A stretch of 64,000 nucleotides of DNA from Lunularia cruciata. Taxonomy: Eukaryota; Streptophyta; Marchantiopsida; Lunulariales; Lunulariaceae. The stretch is from the NCBI GenBank assembly GCA_948567375.1, contig OX419759.1:42695493-42759492 (forward strand), given 5' to 3'. Position numbers and translations under genes: made by a program. Every line of letters begins with the position of its first letter. Position 1 is the first letter of the stretch. A model generated the notes under the pieces. It did no database searches. It saw nothing but the letters and a program-made list of their open reading frames with translations, and was not told the DNA's origin. This document shows, piece by piece, positions 36,438-48,310 of this stretch.

Positions 36438-39400
36438 GGATTGATACCCACGGACGGCGGCTGAAATTTGCAGGACGATGCGAATGAAAAAGAAGAGTTT
36501 CCCTTCCCAGCGAATTACGGTTCTCTACTCAATAGAGATCCTGTATCGGATGTGGAGGCTACCACCACATCATCTATCAAAGCAAAAATTCGGCCTCTAT
36601 CAAAATCGAGTGAGGTCTTGCTTGGATCTCTGAAGGGAAGGCTCGAACGGTGTAGGTCGTGGTAAATACTTTTTAAGGGCGCCATTGCCCTGTCATTTTG
36701 AACAAGAACAGTCTTCTTAGCAGCAGCCACAAACTGAATGGTTGCATGTATTTTTACGGATTAGCCATCTGCTGCACAGTCCCCACAGGGACCGAGGGAA
36801 TGAAATGGTTCACTGAGATCCCGAGATCTCTCGAGCTCTCGAGCTCTGCATTTTTGGGTAGCTACTTTATTTGCTCTACATCTGTATCCTGCTGGGAACG
36901 TGAATGGAGCTTCGGACATACTTATCAACTAATTATGAACTTTGCAATAGCCCGCAGTTTCACTGCCAGGCTTTCTCCTGCTTCATTGTCAAGGGAGCAT
37001 ACCTTGTACATACCTACATACTGGTCTCCCCGTAGGAGTGAAATCGATAGCGACACCGTCAGAACCTTTGAGAAATGCGAGGTTCTTGTAATTCCGGATA
37101 CGTATGGAGAAGATAATATGCCCGAGGCGATCGCAATCTCCTCAATTTCTTCGGAACATTTCCACGAGTCTGTCTGAACAAGCTTGTTTGATCTCCACGC
37201 GGTCCTCAATTTCTGACATTCTTGTGCAATTCACACACTGCTACTCATAACGTCACATCTCTATTGTTCTGGATGTGCTTCACCAAATGTCTGCTTGTGC
37301 CCCTTCCAATTTTGGCCTTTCCATCTATGTTAGGAGGATGTAACTTGATTCGTGGCTTACAACGCGTATTCTCCTTTTGGGTTTTATGTTTCTGGCGTCC
37401 TTCACTTACACCGCTTACAGTATTTCACGCTATGTATCACTCTTTGTGCCCAATACTTGCAACATCGTTCGCACTTCTTCTTCAGTTCCATTGGCATCCG
37501 ACATGGAACTTCATATCTGCTGTGTTCTCGTTGTAATCCAAACGGCCTACCCGGTCTGCTAATCAGCAATGGTAGATTGATACTTCGTCATGCTAATGCT
37601 CACAACTATGGCCTGGAACCGCGTGCACCTCTAATAATGAATTTTTTTGTACAGTTTAACACGGACAGGAACACAGGACCGAAATCACCCACCTGTGCAC
37701 AGCACAATAGACGCATGAATTCAATCATCCTACTGCCACTCAGATGATAAGGCTTTGTCAACGGAAAATCTCACGTGGAAAGATGGTCGTCGCCAGAAAC
37801 AGATAGTGTGAAATGTTACAAATAGGGTTTCTTGCGCAGGTGACACGTTTCTGAAATACGCCACTGTACTTTTCACGTAACTGTCAGGTCTGTTGTCTTG
37901 GATTGAGCTTGAATCCGCCGGTACCATGTTTGCCAGACCACTGAAAAGTTGGGTGAGCGACAGGAATTACAACGTTTGGCCATTCTTGTTTGTGTCGTTT
38001 ATCACACGTCGGATGCGCCCACCGAAGTATTCCATCTACTGCAGAGATGCAGATTCTCAAGTGCGTGCGGCAGTTGCAAGATTGCCCGGGCTCAAATCGT
38101 GCATTAACGAGGTGAATTTTTCGTCAGTTCGTTCTTCCCTCTATAACCTTCCATAACGTAAAGACTTGAATGTAGATGTTTCACTTATGATACCAATCGA
38201 GTTCTGAGGGGGTATCAACGAGGAAAATCATTAGAGCTAAGTTTTCGCTCGATTTTCCCTTCTTCGGCGGACTGTGATATCACGATGAAATGGCGAAAGT
38301 GAGGATTACTTTGCGAGAAAACGGTCAAACCCTCTTTCGCAAGTCAATGATCAAGATAGTTACAAGTTGACGGAGAGGCGCTATAGTAGTATACCGTGAA
38401 AAGTGGCAGAGATTTCCGTTTCATACATGGATCAGTTAAAAGGATCGCTGAATACGAATCAACTGACTTGGAGCAGTTACAACAGCCGGGAAAAATTGAC
38501 AAAGTACCCTCCATATGAAATATAGAGAGAAAGAGCAACTCCAGAGCCACTCTAGGCAAGCAACCACGTAAGGTTAGTTGTGATTAATTTCGCGTGCAGT
38601 GTTACGATCTTTTGCGTCTTATATGCTAACGATATTACACGTCGAGGGGCATTTCGCATACCAGGTGGCGAGGGAGAAGGAGATCGGCTACTTCCGTGCC
38701 TGCCTAGGTTCACGGCACGGCAGGTGAGAGCGGTTGGCGTGCCGGTTTTCGTTAGCAGCGTCCGCTTTCTTCACGACAAACTTGACACTTCGTCCAGCAT
38801 CCTTCACCAAAGAGAGTGCGTTTCATAAGATCCACTGCACTGCACATCGGTTGTGCAGATTCGTGAGGAACTACAACTTGTCTCGTACTCCTTTTAGCTC
38901 GTCCTTCACAATAGATATTCAACGTACGTCTTATGCCACTCTTCTGTTCTAAAAAGGGACCATAAAATGCCTGTGTACACATCCTATAGATTTGGATCCT
39001 GCTTAAAAAGTTCCGGCGGATTCACGGGAAGATCATCATCAACCATAAGATTCCTTTCCTCTCGTCCGCTCCCTCCCTCACAGTCGTTACGGTATCCAAA
39101 TCATTACTCGCTCACAAGTCCCATAGCCATTTCAAGCCGATTCGCTACCCCTGATCTATCATCACGCACGATTCACTGTAGTAACTGTTCGGCGGTGTAA
39201 GCAGCAGATCATACATCTTGGCTAGTGTCTCTCGTCGGGGCCAGTAGGTGGATGTTGGGAATTTGCATTTTGAAGGCTGGTTACGGTGATGTTTGCCAGG
39301 CTGACAATTACTGAGTGGTCGTCCGCCTTTTCCATCTACTTTCCCCGTGCAGAGTAGTACAGCTCGCCGCAGCCGGCAAGCTGGTTCCATCCGCCGTGCG

Positions 39401-39950
39401 AGAGAGACCTCTTCATCCCCCTCTCTTCCTAGGGAGTGGGAATGGTTGTTGTTTCTGCAATCTATGACGTTACGTCGAACCTCAGCTACTTCTTATGGTT
39501 GGAAACTAGTCGTTTCCCCATACAGTGCCGCACGAAATTCTTCCGTCCAGCAGTCAGATAGACAGATACCAACGAAGAGACACACAAGACACCGAAGTGT
39601 ATGAACATTCAAGACAGGTCAAAACATGCACCATCATGATTGCCGTAAAAGTCTGTTCCATGATGAGAATCACGAACGATCCGATTGCCGCGCCATACTA
39701 CTTTTTGCCCTAAATCCCGTCAAACCTCACAATAACCGACTTCGACCGAGAAGCTCGAACAACAATGTACGCTGAAGAGAGCCGGGATCGGATGGTATTC
39801 AATATCAAACGTCCCACTCGATGCACAAAGATCGAATCGCTCTGTCAAAACCACTCGACGAGTTCTGTGCCTCCCTTCTATCCGATTCGATCGCCATGTC
39901 ACATTGTCGATCGCTCTCATCAAGTCACTCTGAACGTGAGCGCGTCATGA
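36438..39950. other. Downstream region of MCU, no gene supported
   Basis: The start should hold the MCU 3' UTR. A 159-codon open frame at 36698-37177 and a 131-codon one at 37352-37747 (plus) lack any domain, transit signal or splice logic, so I do not call them. The palindromic run TCGAGCTCTCGAGCTC at about 36831-36846 is a short direct repeat. Confidence 0.5.
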
Positions 39951-39953
39951 GGC

Positions 39954-40144
39954 GACTTCTCCGCACCGAACACCAACACTTAGCCACACTAATCATCTGA
40001 TGAACGAGCTCATTAAGATAATGTAACTTGTTTAAGGCCTAAAGTAGATAAAGGACTTCTCGGCACCGGATACCGACACTTAGCCACTAATTATCTGATG
40101 AACCATGCCATTAACGTAATTTGACTTATTTAAGACCCAAAGTA
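39954..40144. repeat. Two-copy tandem repeat, period 100 bp
   Basis: GACTTCTC.GCACCG begins at 39954 and 40054. Both copies run through ACACTTAGCCAC, TAAT.ATCTGATGAAC, CATTAA..TAAT and TTTAAG.CC.AAAGTA, at roughly 80-90% identity by eye. The repeat lies where composition turns AT-rich. Confidence 0.88.
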
Positions 40145-42060
40145 TCATATCACTCATGTTGAAGTTTGAGGTGGAACACCGTTACAATAAGTTCCGAGCG
40201 GGAATGATTAAACATGGGTATTTAAATATGATGTACATTCTACCAAAGATGTAGATCATATTCGTCGTTCTATGATCCAAAGTTTATTAGGGTTACTTAT
40301 TACCAATCACATCAAAATCAAGTGGAAAAATCCGCATGCTTTTTAAAGCAAAAAAAGAAAAAAGTTCTCGTTCCCAGTGTACAGATAGAGCTAAGTATGG
40401 ATTACCTTATTGTTTTACTTGGAATTATGGGATATTGTACATTACTTTAAAATCCTCTCACTTATTAATGTCTAAATGAAGCATAATTAGTATAGATCAA
40501 ATAGATTTTGCAGTGCCTAACGGCGCCTTAATGATTCTATTTGAAATAAAAACCAAATAAACAAAAGTCATTAATATCTTTAGATTTTTCAACTTTTAAG
40601 TTTTACTGCAAAAAGGTGAGTTTTCTGACACCCCTACTTACAGTGCTACAATAAAGCCTAGTTGTTGTGGATCAAGATAATGTTAGTTTATCTCACACAT
40701 GAATTTGTCTTCTTTGCTTTATACAAGCCCATTTGTTCTACTCACAAAACAATGATAAGTTTACTTAAATGTCATGATTCACGTGCAAGCTGTGTTTGTT
40801 ATTACCAACTATATTCCTACCTACCAAGACCACAACTTTAAAACTGAACAATATACAATACAACCGAACAATATACAAATGAATAACATATGAATGAGTT
40901 ACACGTGTCCTAGAAAATTAAACTAGAAATTAAGCATATTATTAAGCCTAGATACATATAAAGCCTATTAAGCTTTCTTTATGCAAACCCTTGTTTTGCT
41001 GAGTACCCATAGCCTAGATAGTAATATGTATTACGCTAAATATTAAGCCTAGATATTAGACTTATTAAGCTAGACAGATATTAGGCCTAGATATTGAGCT
41101 TACTTTATGCAACACCTGTACTTTCATTGTCTCCATAAAAAACTTACCACTCTATTTCCCTTTTAACTGTCCCTAGTGAGACCACCACCCATGATCTTTT
41201 ATTATTTTATGTGTGTATACTTATCCGTTGTTATTGCTACCTTTCGAGCATGAATGTCTAAAAGTAGAAAGGTCCATAAAAACTATGTTTCTGGGACAAG
41301 TTATGTTGCTAAATTTTTCGATTATTTGGAATGGTGATTATCTTGGTGAATGATTATCTGATTTAATCTAGTTAGTAATAAAAATTCATATTATAGAAGA
41401 GCAATTCACATAACGTTAACATTTGTAAATAATCCTACACAGAACGTATAAAAGTTTGAATGATTCTAAAGTACAGATCTTAATTCAAAGCAATCCTCGA
41501 AACTCAAAGAGTATATCTTCTTGTTTTGTAAAGGGACAAAGTGATATACATCACACGATATTCCAAGCCGACATATACGATGCTTACCATCTAAATAAAG
41601 GATATGTGATATCCACTTGATTCAATGGCAACGTCTCATTACATTTGAATATCAAGTTGATCACAATTCCATAACAAATAGAAATATACTAAAGGGTGCT
41701 AGCTTTGGTCACTCAAGGGAAACATTCAACATGATCCTTAGTATCATAGATCGCCTATTAACCGAAAGTGACGTCAAAGCAGTTGTAAAGCCTAACCTCA
41801 AACATGACACATAGCATAACTCATTCTACATATTGTACGAGAATTGTTGAGTTCAATCAAGTAATGCCTTATTATACAGGATGTTGGGATAACATCCACG
41901 AGGGATGCATTCACAAATTGAAATGGTCAAAACTCACCAACTTGATCCAAATCTAGCACACTTCAAATCCTAGAATTTCAAATTCCTCAGGTCAAGCTTC
42001 ACGTCTCGTAGTCACATGCATTACTCTGTCAACTTTTGGATTACGAAGCAATTAAATTGC
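40145..42060. repeat. AT-rich tract with dispersed short repeats
   Basis: Around 40920-41110 the motif ATTAAGCCTAGATA or variants (TTAGGCCTAGATATTGAGCTT) recurs about five times in loose tandem, with two copies of a CTTTATGCAA.ACC.T unit. No open frame with a recognisable product is present, although a 65-codon frame at 41617-41814 is the longest. Confidence 0.6.
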
Positions 42061-42064
42061 CCAT

Positions 42065-42445
42065 TCTCTCTCTCTCTCTCTCAGCTTCGATCAGCATCCT
42101 TGATTGTTTACTGTCTTATGTACCCCAGAATTATGTCATGCTTCTTGATCATCGCATTTTGCTGTAGGAGACGGTGTAATGCTCTCTCTCTCTCGCTCGA
42201 TCGATGAGCATCCTTGATTGTTTACTCTCTTATGCTGCATTTCTATCTTTACACAGTGATGGAATCTGCTAACTTCCTTGTAGTGAAGTGATGGCGTAGG
42301 AGACTGTGTGATGCTCTCTCTCTCTCTCTCTCTCTGAGCTTCGATCAGCATCCTTGATTGTTTGCTCTCTTATGCTCCATTGTAGAACTTCATGTCTATA
42401 TTTATGCAGTGATGGAATATGCGAACTTCCTTGTAGTGAAGTGAT
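42065..42445. repeat. (CT)n microsatellite in three tandem 115-140-bp units
   Basis: Three (CT)n runs near 42067-42082, 42181-42194 and 42312-42336 are each followed by GAGCTTCGATC-like sequence and the shared block AGCATCCTTGATTGTTT (starting 42093, 42207 and 42347). Copies two and three also share GATGGAAT.TGC.AACTTCCTTGTAGTGAAGTGATGGCG. The array probably arose by unequal exchange. Confidence 0.9.
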
Positions 42446-45400
42446 GGCGACCAGATCAAGCACCGTAAACGCTATCGACGGCAATAAGTAGGAAGTTGAG
42501 ACGTTTTCTTACGTAGTTACGTAGACTCTTCTGCTGTGAGTACTTGGACGCAACCACATCCATGACGATCAGAGTGTTGCCCGCCTACTGTAGTGGATTC
42601 ATGGGTGCAGTTAGTTGGCAGTGGAATCAAAACAACGAGAGAAGCTACAGTAGAGGTGGAGTATCTACTGGTGCGGAAATCGACGTTCTGAGAGTATGAA
42701 GAGATTCAAACTGTGCGAACTGAAGTAGATAAAAGAGCTCTAGGAAGCTTCTTGGAGATCGAAGGGGAATCTTATCCATGCAATAATTCCTCAGATGTTT
42801 CTTTTATGCATTCAATAACCCGAGTAAGATAAAGTTTCTCTCAGGATTTCCCGGCCTTTAGTTGATCTCAGATTCAATCCTGTCTGGGCCACAAGTTGAA
42901 AACCAGTCAGCGCTCTCTTCTGTCATCCATCACTGGGACAGACAGAAGACAGTCGCTAGCTTCTTTTTCCCAACGAAGCTCCACGGAGATGATCTGATGA
43001 TGATGACTTTTATCCATGTTGAACTTCGCATTTTGCTCGCGAACATTTCACGCTCTTCATGTTGTGAATAGACTTCACTAATGATTACTTGCACCAAATA
43101 TTGTATTCTGTCTTTCCGTTGCAAAGGCCAGAACGGTTAGAATCCTAGAACAATCCACCTCCACGCCGTGGTGGGGCAGTTTCTCTCCGAAAGAGTGTCT
43201 GAAAGACACACATATGCAAACGATTGGTTTTCAGGATTTCAACAACCGCAGGTTAATCGAGTCTGTAGGTACACTCTTGATGATCTGACCACGAGCGGCA
43301 GTAGATCTTTGACACATTAAGTACTACAGTAGGATTCCGACAGTCTGGAAACTATACTCAATTCTTATTCAATTGAACCAGCTTTTAGTTTTCAACTCTT
43401 CCTACAAGTTGATTCTACCATCATATCTTTTTCCCAAATGCCGGAGATTTCAGCACTCACAGCATGTGGATAAAGGACGAACTGTTAAAAATTTATGCTT
43501 GTCTTAGAAAACTCCGCTTAGAGTCAATTCTATCCTCTGCAAGTCACCACACGCATACTTTGAAAACATTCATATTTACTCTATCTAGTTCAAGAACTAC
43601 GGAATGTGTAGAAAATCAAGAAGAAGCTTTGTTCAAGAACCCTCGAGGACATGGAAATTTGTGAACTTCGAAGTGTGTTTCAAACATGAAGCGTCACTGA
43701 GCTTCTCTCGTAGTTGTTGGGTATGGGAATCCTTCATTGTTTCTCCGGAATTCTTCGGATCGTATTCCTCGGTCGGTAATTATAGCGGTGTTATCAATAC
43801 TTCTCTTCAGCAATTTGGATTTGTGAATCGTTCGTAAGCAGTTATCATCTTCACGAACTCAGTTTAGTTCAGATACTGCGGTATGTACTTAAGAGTTAAG
43901 TGGCAACTTCGACCAAGGTTCAGGAATCGTAGAAATCATGGAGACCTAAGAAGATCTGTTTCTGTAACCTCGAATTATATTTCTAAAGTGAAGAGTCTTC
44001 GATAGCTCGGAAGAGCAGGTCTCAAAAGTAGCCGTGGTAGGAGAGAGTACTCCAACACGAGATTTTGGGTACAGTAATTGTGGACTATAATTTGTTAAGG
44101 ATCAATCTGGTCAATAAATGCCTGTAAAGTAGAGCATAGAAATAAGAAGGCGACCGCGTAGAGCATAGTAGGGAACTTTGGGTTTCCAACTTCCAATCGT
44201 TACCTTTTGACCTACTCCCCGGCGCTAACAATGAGAGAGTCGACTGTGATTGCGAATAGGAACTCGACCGAGTTTCTCCTCGGAGCTTGGATGCTCCCAC
44301 AAGGACTCAACAGTTCGATACAGTATAGAACTCCAATGTCTGAATTCTTGACTCGCTCGAGGTCAAAATTGTCCGACCTACTGATGCAGACTGCTGCATC
44401 AGCTCCTGATGCTGCGCAAGTGACTTGTTTAAACACCATGTAGAAGAATTTAACCAGCATAGCTTGCCTCTTCTCCTACCACTGCAAGATATTTCTTTCG
44501 TAATTCTTTGTCCAATGGTTGCGTGACTCGCTGCACCATTAGCCATTTGGTGGTTTGTGGGTCAGAGGGGTCGCCACTTGAAAGTACAGTCTTGTCTTTC
44601 ACCTACAGTAACTGAGATGAAGCTCGGGCGAGTGCTTTCATAACCACTACAATATGCGAGGTGCTGGATATAAGATACTTCTGGACCGATTAGGGACGTT
44701 TGGCCAGAAAACTCAAACATCAAATTGCTGGGAGTACATGACAGAATGTATGAGAACTGGAAAGCAGGGGACTTCAAACCATAGTTTTGCTACCATGGAC
44801 GAGTCTTTACCTTCACTAATGGTGATGGATAGCAGAAGTGAAGGAGTACTCTGCAGTGAAACGTATGATTGCATGGCGACTAAACATCCAGCAGAGGGGG
44901 ACTGTCAGCCAAAAAAAGAGAGAAGCTGACAATAACTCTTTTATCTAGTAACTGGGCTATAGAACTTGACACGAGAAGTTTAAGATCTGTGAAGGTATGG
45001 CGGAAGAACCACCTCGTCAGCCATCGGAACTCCACTCCATACTAGAAAGTCCATGGTGAACCATGGATGAGGCAGAGCACTTTCTGTTCAGGGAAGCAGA
45101 GAAATGGTCAATGTTTTCATTATTTTGAAATTTGCAGTATTATCTCATATAATTACCTAAAAATGCATGATCTAAATCTAGCAGCGATCTTGTTAACCAG
45201 GCATAATAAAACTGTAATAAAATTTTCCACTTAAATATGAATGTACTCCAGCAGTAGGTGCGTTAGCTGATCCAGAATCTATTGATACACTGATAAATAT
45301 TTTCTGACTTAGTCAGAGAGATGAAATCTATAAGGAATTAATACCCAATGTCCGTTTTGTGAATGTTATTTATCATGCATGAAGAGTAGAAATTAGAATC

Positions 45401-46160
45401 AAGTGAACTCCCACTTCAGGACTAAACATTGGATTATTTATGAATCAAGTTTTGAAGCTAAAATCCGTGAATAAAAGTGACAAGGTACAGTGTATACTTT
45501 TTTTTCTTCATATTTAGTGCTAATAATAAAAATATGATAATATTGTTATTTTCTCAAATAAGTCTGGTTGAAAGGTCCACTTTTATCTAACTTGATAATA
45601 ATAATCAATTGCAAAATATCACAATCCTAGTAAGATAACTTGCATAGTTGAAAATAATCCAACTATTTTCTTAAAAGATAGTCTAATGTAGTCATCCAAC
45701 TCATTTTCTTTCATTCTATGCTTTGAACATACAACAGTAGAATCTTTTCTCAATCCCTTCAGTATATTCTCTAGATATCATTCCAGATGCTGAAGGTATT
45801 ATAGCCCATATCAAAGTTTTCGTAAGTTGTTAAAGTACTATTATTGCAACCAATGCTGATTCAGAGTATTATTCTACAAACGGTAGGCAACTAACTTAGG
45901 TACCTTGTGTCTATTTGGCTATAGCTTGACGTTCGTGGTCTTCATAACATATTTTATTTATTGTAATAGAATCTTGGCGCAAATATCCAAAGAATTAAAT
46001 GTAATTACACCCCTAGAAATTTAGATGTGTTTTTTCTGGTTATTTTACTCCAGATAACATACGAATTCATTAGTTTCTGAGTGTAAGTTCCGCACTGAGA
46101 TAATTACTCGAAGTCATATAGGAATGCAATTCGGTAACCTGTTAAAGATTTCAAAGTTGA
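42446..46160. other. No gene supported
   Basis: Short frames on both strands (at most 92 codons, for example 44654-44929) carry no motif I know. Composition is moderate to about 45.0 kb, then AT-rich. The small inverted repeat TCCATGG/CCATGGA lies near 45050-45067. Confidence 0.5.
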
Positions 46161-46167
46161 TATATTT

Positions 46168-46370
46168 AAGAGGAAAGAATATAAATGTTCAGGAAACAAA
46201 GAAATAAAGGTGTTAGTACATTGTCTTGCGAGTAATAAATTTATCCAAGTTAGCAATAAACTTTGAAACGCCTTACTATAATCGCTAACTTGGATAAATT
46301 TATTACTCGTAGGAGAATGTACTCACACTTTTATTTCTTTGTTCCCTGGAGATTTACATTCTTTCCTCTT
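46168..46370. repeat. Foldback element with arms of about 90 bp
   Basis: Left arm 46168-46258 and right arm about 46280-46370 are inverted copies, about 85-90% identical by eye, including a perfect block GAGTAATAAATTTATCCAAGTTAGC. The spacer is about 20 bp. This is the form of a MITE or foldback transposon; no target duplication was defined. Confidence 0.92.
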
Positions 46371-46525
46371 ACTTGCAAATAAATCCCATAGATTTATTTA
46401 TGGATACCGTAAACCAAAACAGGTACATCGATGAAATGTCATAACAACTTAGGGGTTTGAGTTGGTATTTTTTGGTCACTTTTTTGTGCTGTTTTTTGGG
46501 TAGTTAATTGTTACGGACCACCCGC

Positions 46526-46646
46526 AACCTGTAAAAGTTTACAGGTTACATTATCGGATTATAGTAACATTTTAGGAGACTATGGTAGTTTTGCCGGAAT
46601 ATTGACCTCGCCCAATGACACATACCCTGTGTCATTGGGCGGGGTC
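46526..46646. repeat. Two small hairpins upstream of the MULE remnant
   Basis: AACCTGTAAA (46526-46535) pairs with TTTACAGGTT (46538-46547), leaving a 2-nt loop. Separately, 46604-46622 pairs with 46628-46646 over 19 bp with one mismatch and a 5-nt loop, around the block CGCCCAATGACACA. Together with the foldback at 46168-46370 they suggest transposon terminal structures. Confidence 0.9.
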
Positions 46647-46889
46647 TTCTATAATTGTCCCGTAATAATATTTTGGTAACCCCACCTCACCTTTTTAGTA
46701 AATTTACCTTACTTTACAATACCAACCAATCTGATGGTTATGTTTGACAATACTAGATCTAATGAGTAAAGAACAATAGTGTGTAATGGGGGGAGTTCGG
46801 GGACCTTGCCCCCAAATGGGATCTTGCATAAAGTCTTGCTTGTAATATGTGTGCATTTGCTACCACTATTTGCTTGTAATCTGCTTGAG

Positions 46890-48310
46890 TTGTTACCACT
46901 GTTTGTTCATAGTCTGCTTGCTTATTGTCATGCCTCTAAATGCCTCTCCTCCATGTTCTTACACCACTCTTGATGAAGCCATTGCAGCTTTACAATCTCA
47001 TGTATATTCAAAAGGTTTTGCAACCAAAATTGAGCGCACATGCACCTTAGGCAACAAGAGAGATGCTCCGATCACAAACTGTACAATGCGTTGTGTCCAC
47101 GGTGGTAAGAACACTAACAAAGTCCGCTTGCATAGCACTAGCAGTGTTTGCATACTCTGTCCTTTCCAAGTGGTCATTTGCAAGGAAGAAAATGGAAATT
47201 GGATGACATAGGTCATGAATGCGAATCATAATCACGAGCCGGTGGATGACACGGCTGCATATCCAAGTGCAAGAGTCCTCTCTACTACATAGTTGCAGAT
47301 TGTATATCAATTGAGCAGAGTTGGTGTTGCACCATGTCTAGTTCTTGGCACTCTCCATGAAACCAACCCAAGCTATCGGGCAACAAAGCAAGAAATCTAC
47401 AACATGAAACATGCTCAAAAAAAGAAAGTTCTTGATGGACGATTTGCTATAGAGACCTTGTTGGATACGCTTATTGAGCATGGTGTTAACCACGACCTTC
47501 AACATGATGCTGGTCGAAATCTAGCACACCTGTTCTTTGTCCCCAAATCTGTCAAGGAAATCACATAAACATTCTTTGCAAACAAGATGTGACCTTTGGA
47601 TTCCACATATAAAACAAATCAATACAAAATGCACTTGTTGCATGGAATTGGGGTTTCAACAACAAATCAAATGTTCATCTTGTTCTATTGTTTTATGCGA
47701 CATTAAACTTTTAGTATTACAGTTGGACAATGAGAAAGTTACAAAGGACCTTTGGCAAAATGCTTAGAATTGATGCAAGTCTTCTCTTTGTCTTTGTGAT
47801 TGACTATGAACTTGCACTAATGAATGCAATATCAGTGGGTTTCCCATGTTCAATCAATGTACTCTGTGTGTTGCACATTAACAAGAACATACTTGCCAAT
47901 CAGCATGCAACATCAGACTTTGATGATTCTTGGACTAGCTTCATGCAGTTATGGCAAGGCATTATTGCTTCTTTAGGTGAGGAAGAGTATCATGAAAACA
48001 TCCATCAACTTACAAACAATACTCCTTCTGCAGTTTTCCATTATCTTGCAATGACACCACAAGAAGAAGTTTGTTGTTGCATGGCTTTGATATGTTTTGT
48101 CCTTCATGAATACATCAACTTATCGAGTGGAAGGTGCACATGCCACGTTGAAGTGTTGGATCCAAAGGGTCAACGGGAGAGTTACTTGTTTATGAGTCGC
48201 TTGAAGTTTCTTGCAACCTGTAGCTCTCCAACATCAGCCAAGTCAACAATTACTAACAAACTCAATCTCTTTTATCGCATGGAGACGAACCTTTGTGAAA
48301 AATTGTGATG
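46890..48310 (+). pseudogene. MULE-type transposase (FAR1-like) remnant
   Basis: The N-terminal WRKY/GCM1-like zinc region shows TLDEAIAALQSH, a Cys pair, CPFQVVI and NANHNHEP (about 46975-47240). After a stop, VYQLSRVGVAP and the IYNMKHAQKKK..LDGR segment continue to HLFFVPKSVKEI (47300-47560). The DDE core follows in changing frames: the first Asp in LDSTYKTNQYKM (about 47595-47635), and the second in VIDYELALMNAISVGFPCSI (about 47790-47850) with LCVLHINKNILANQ (about 47860-47900). Near 48125-48165 another frame gives YRVEGAHATLK, the MULE C-terminal signature. At least three stops or frameshifts are present. TIRs were not identified with certainty. Confidence 0.82.

Noticed and set aside
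36698-37177. 159-codon plus-strand open frame downstream of MCU
   Set aside because: There is no recognisable domain, and its Ser/Phe/Cys-rich composition is typical of chance frames. No splice or promoter context supports a gene.
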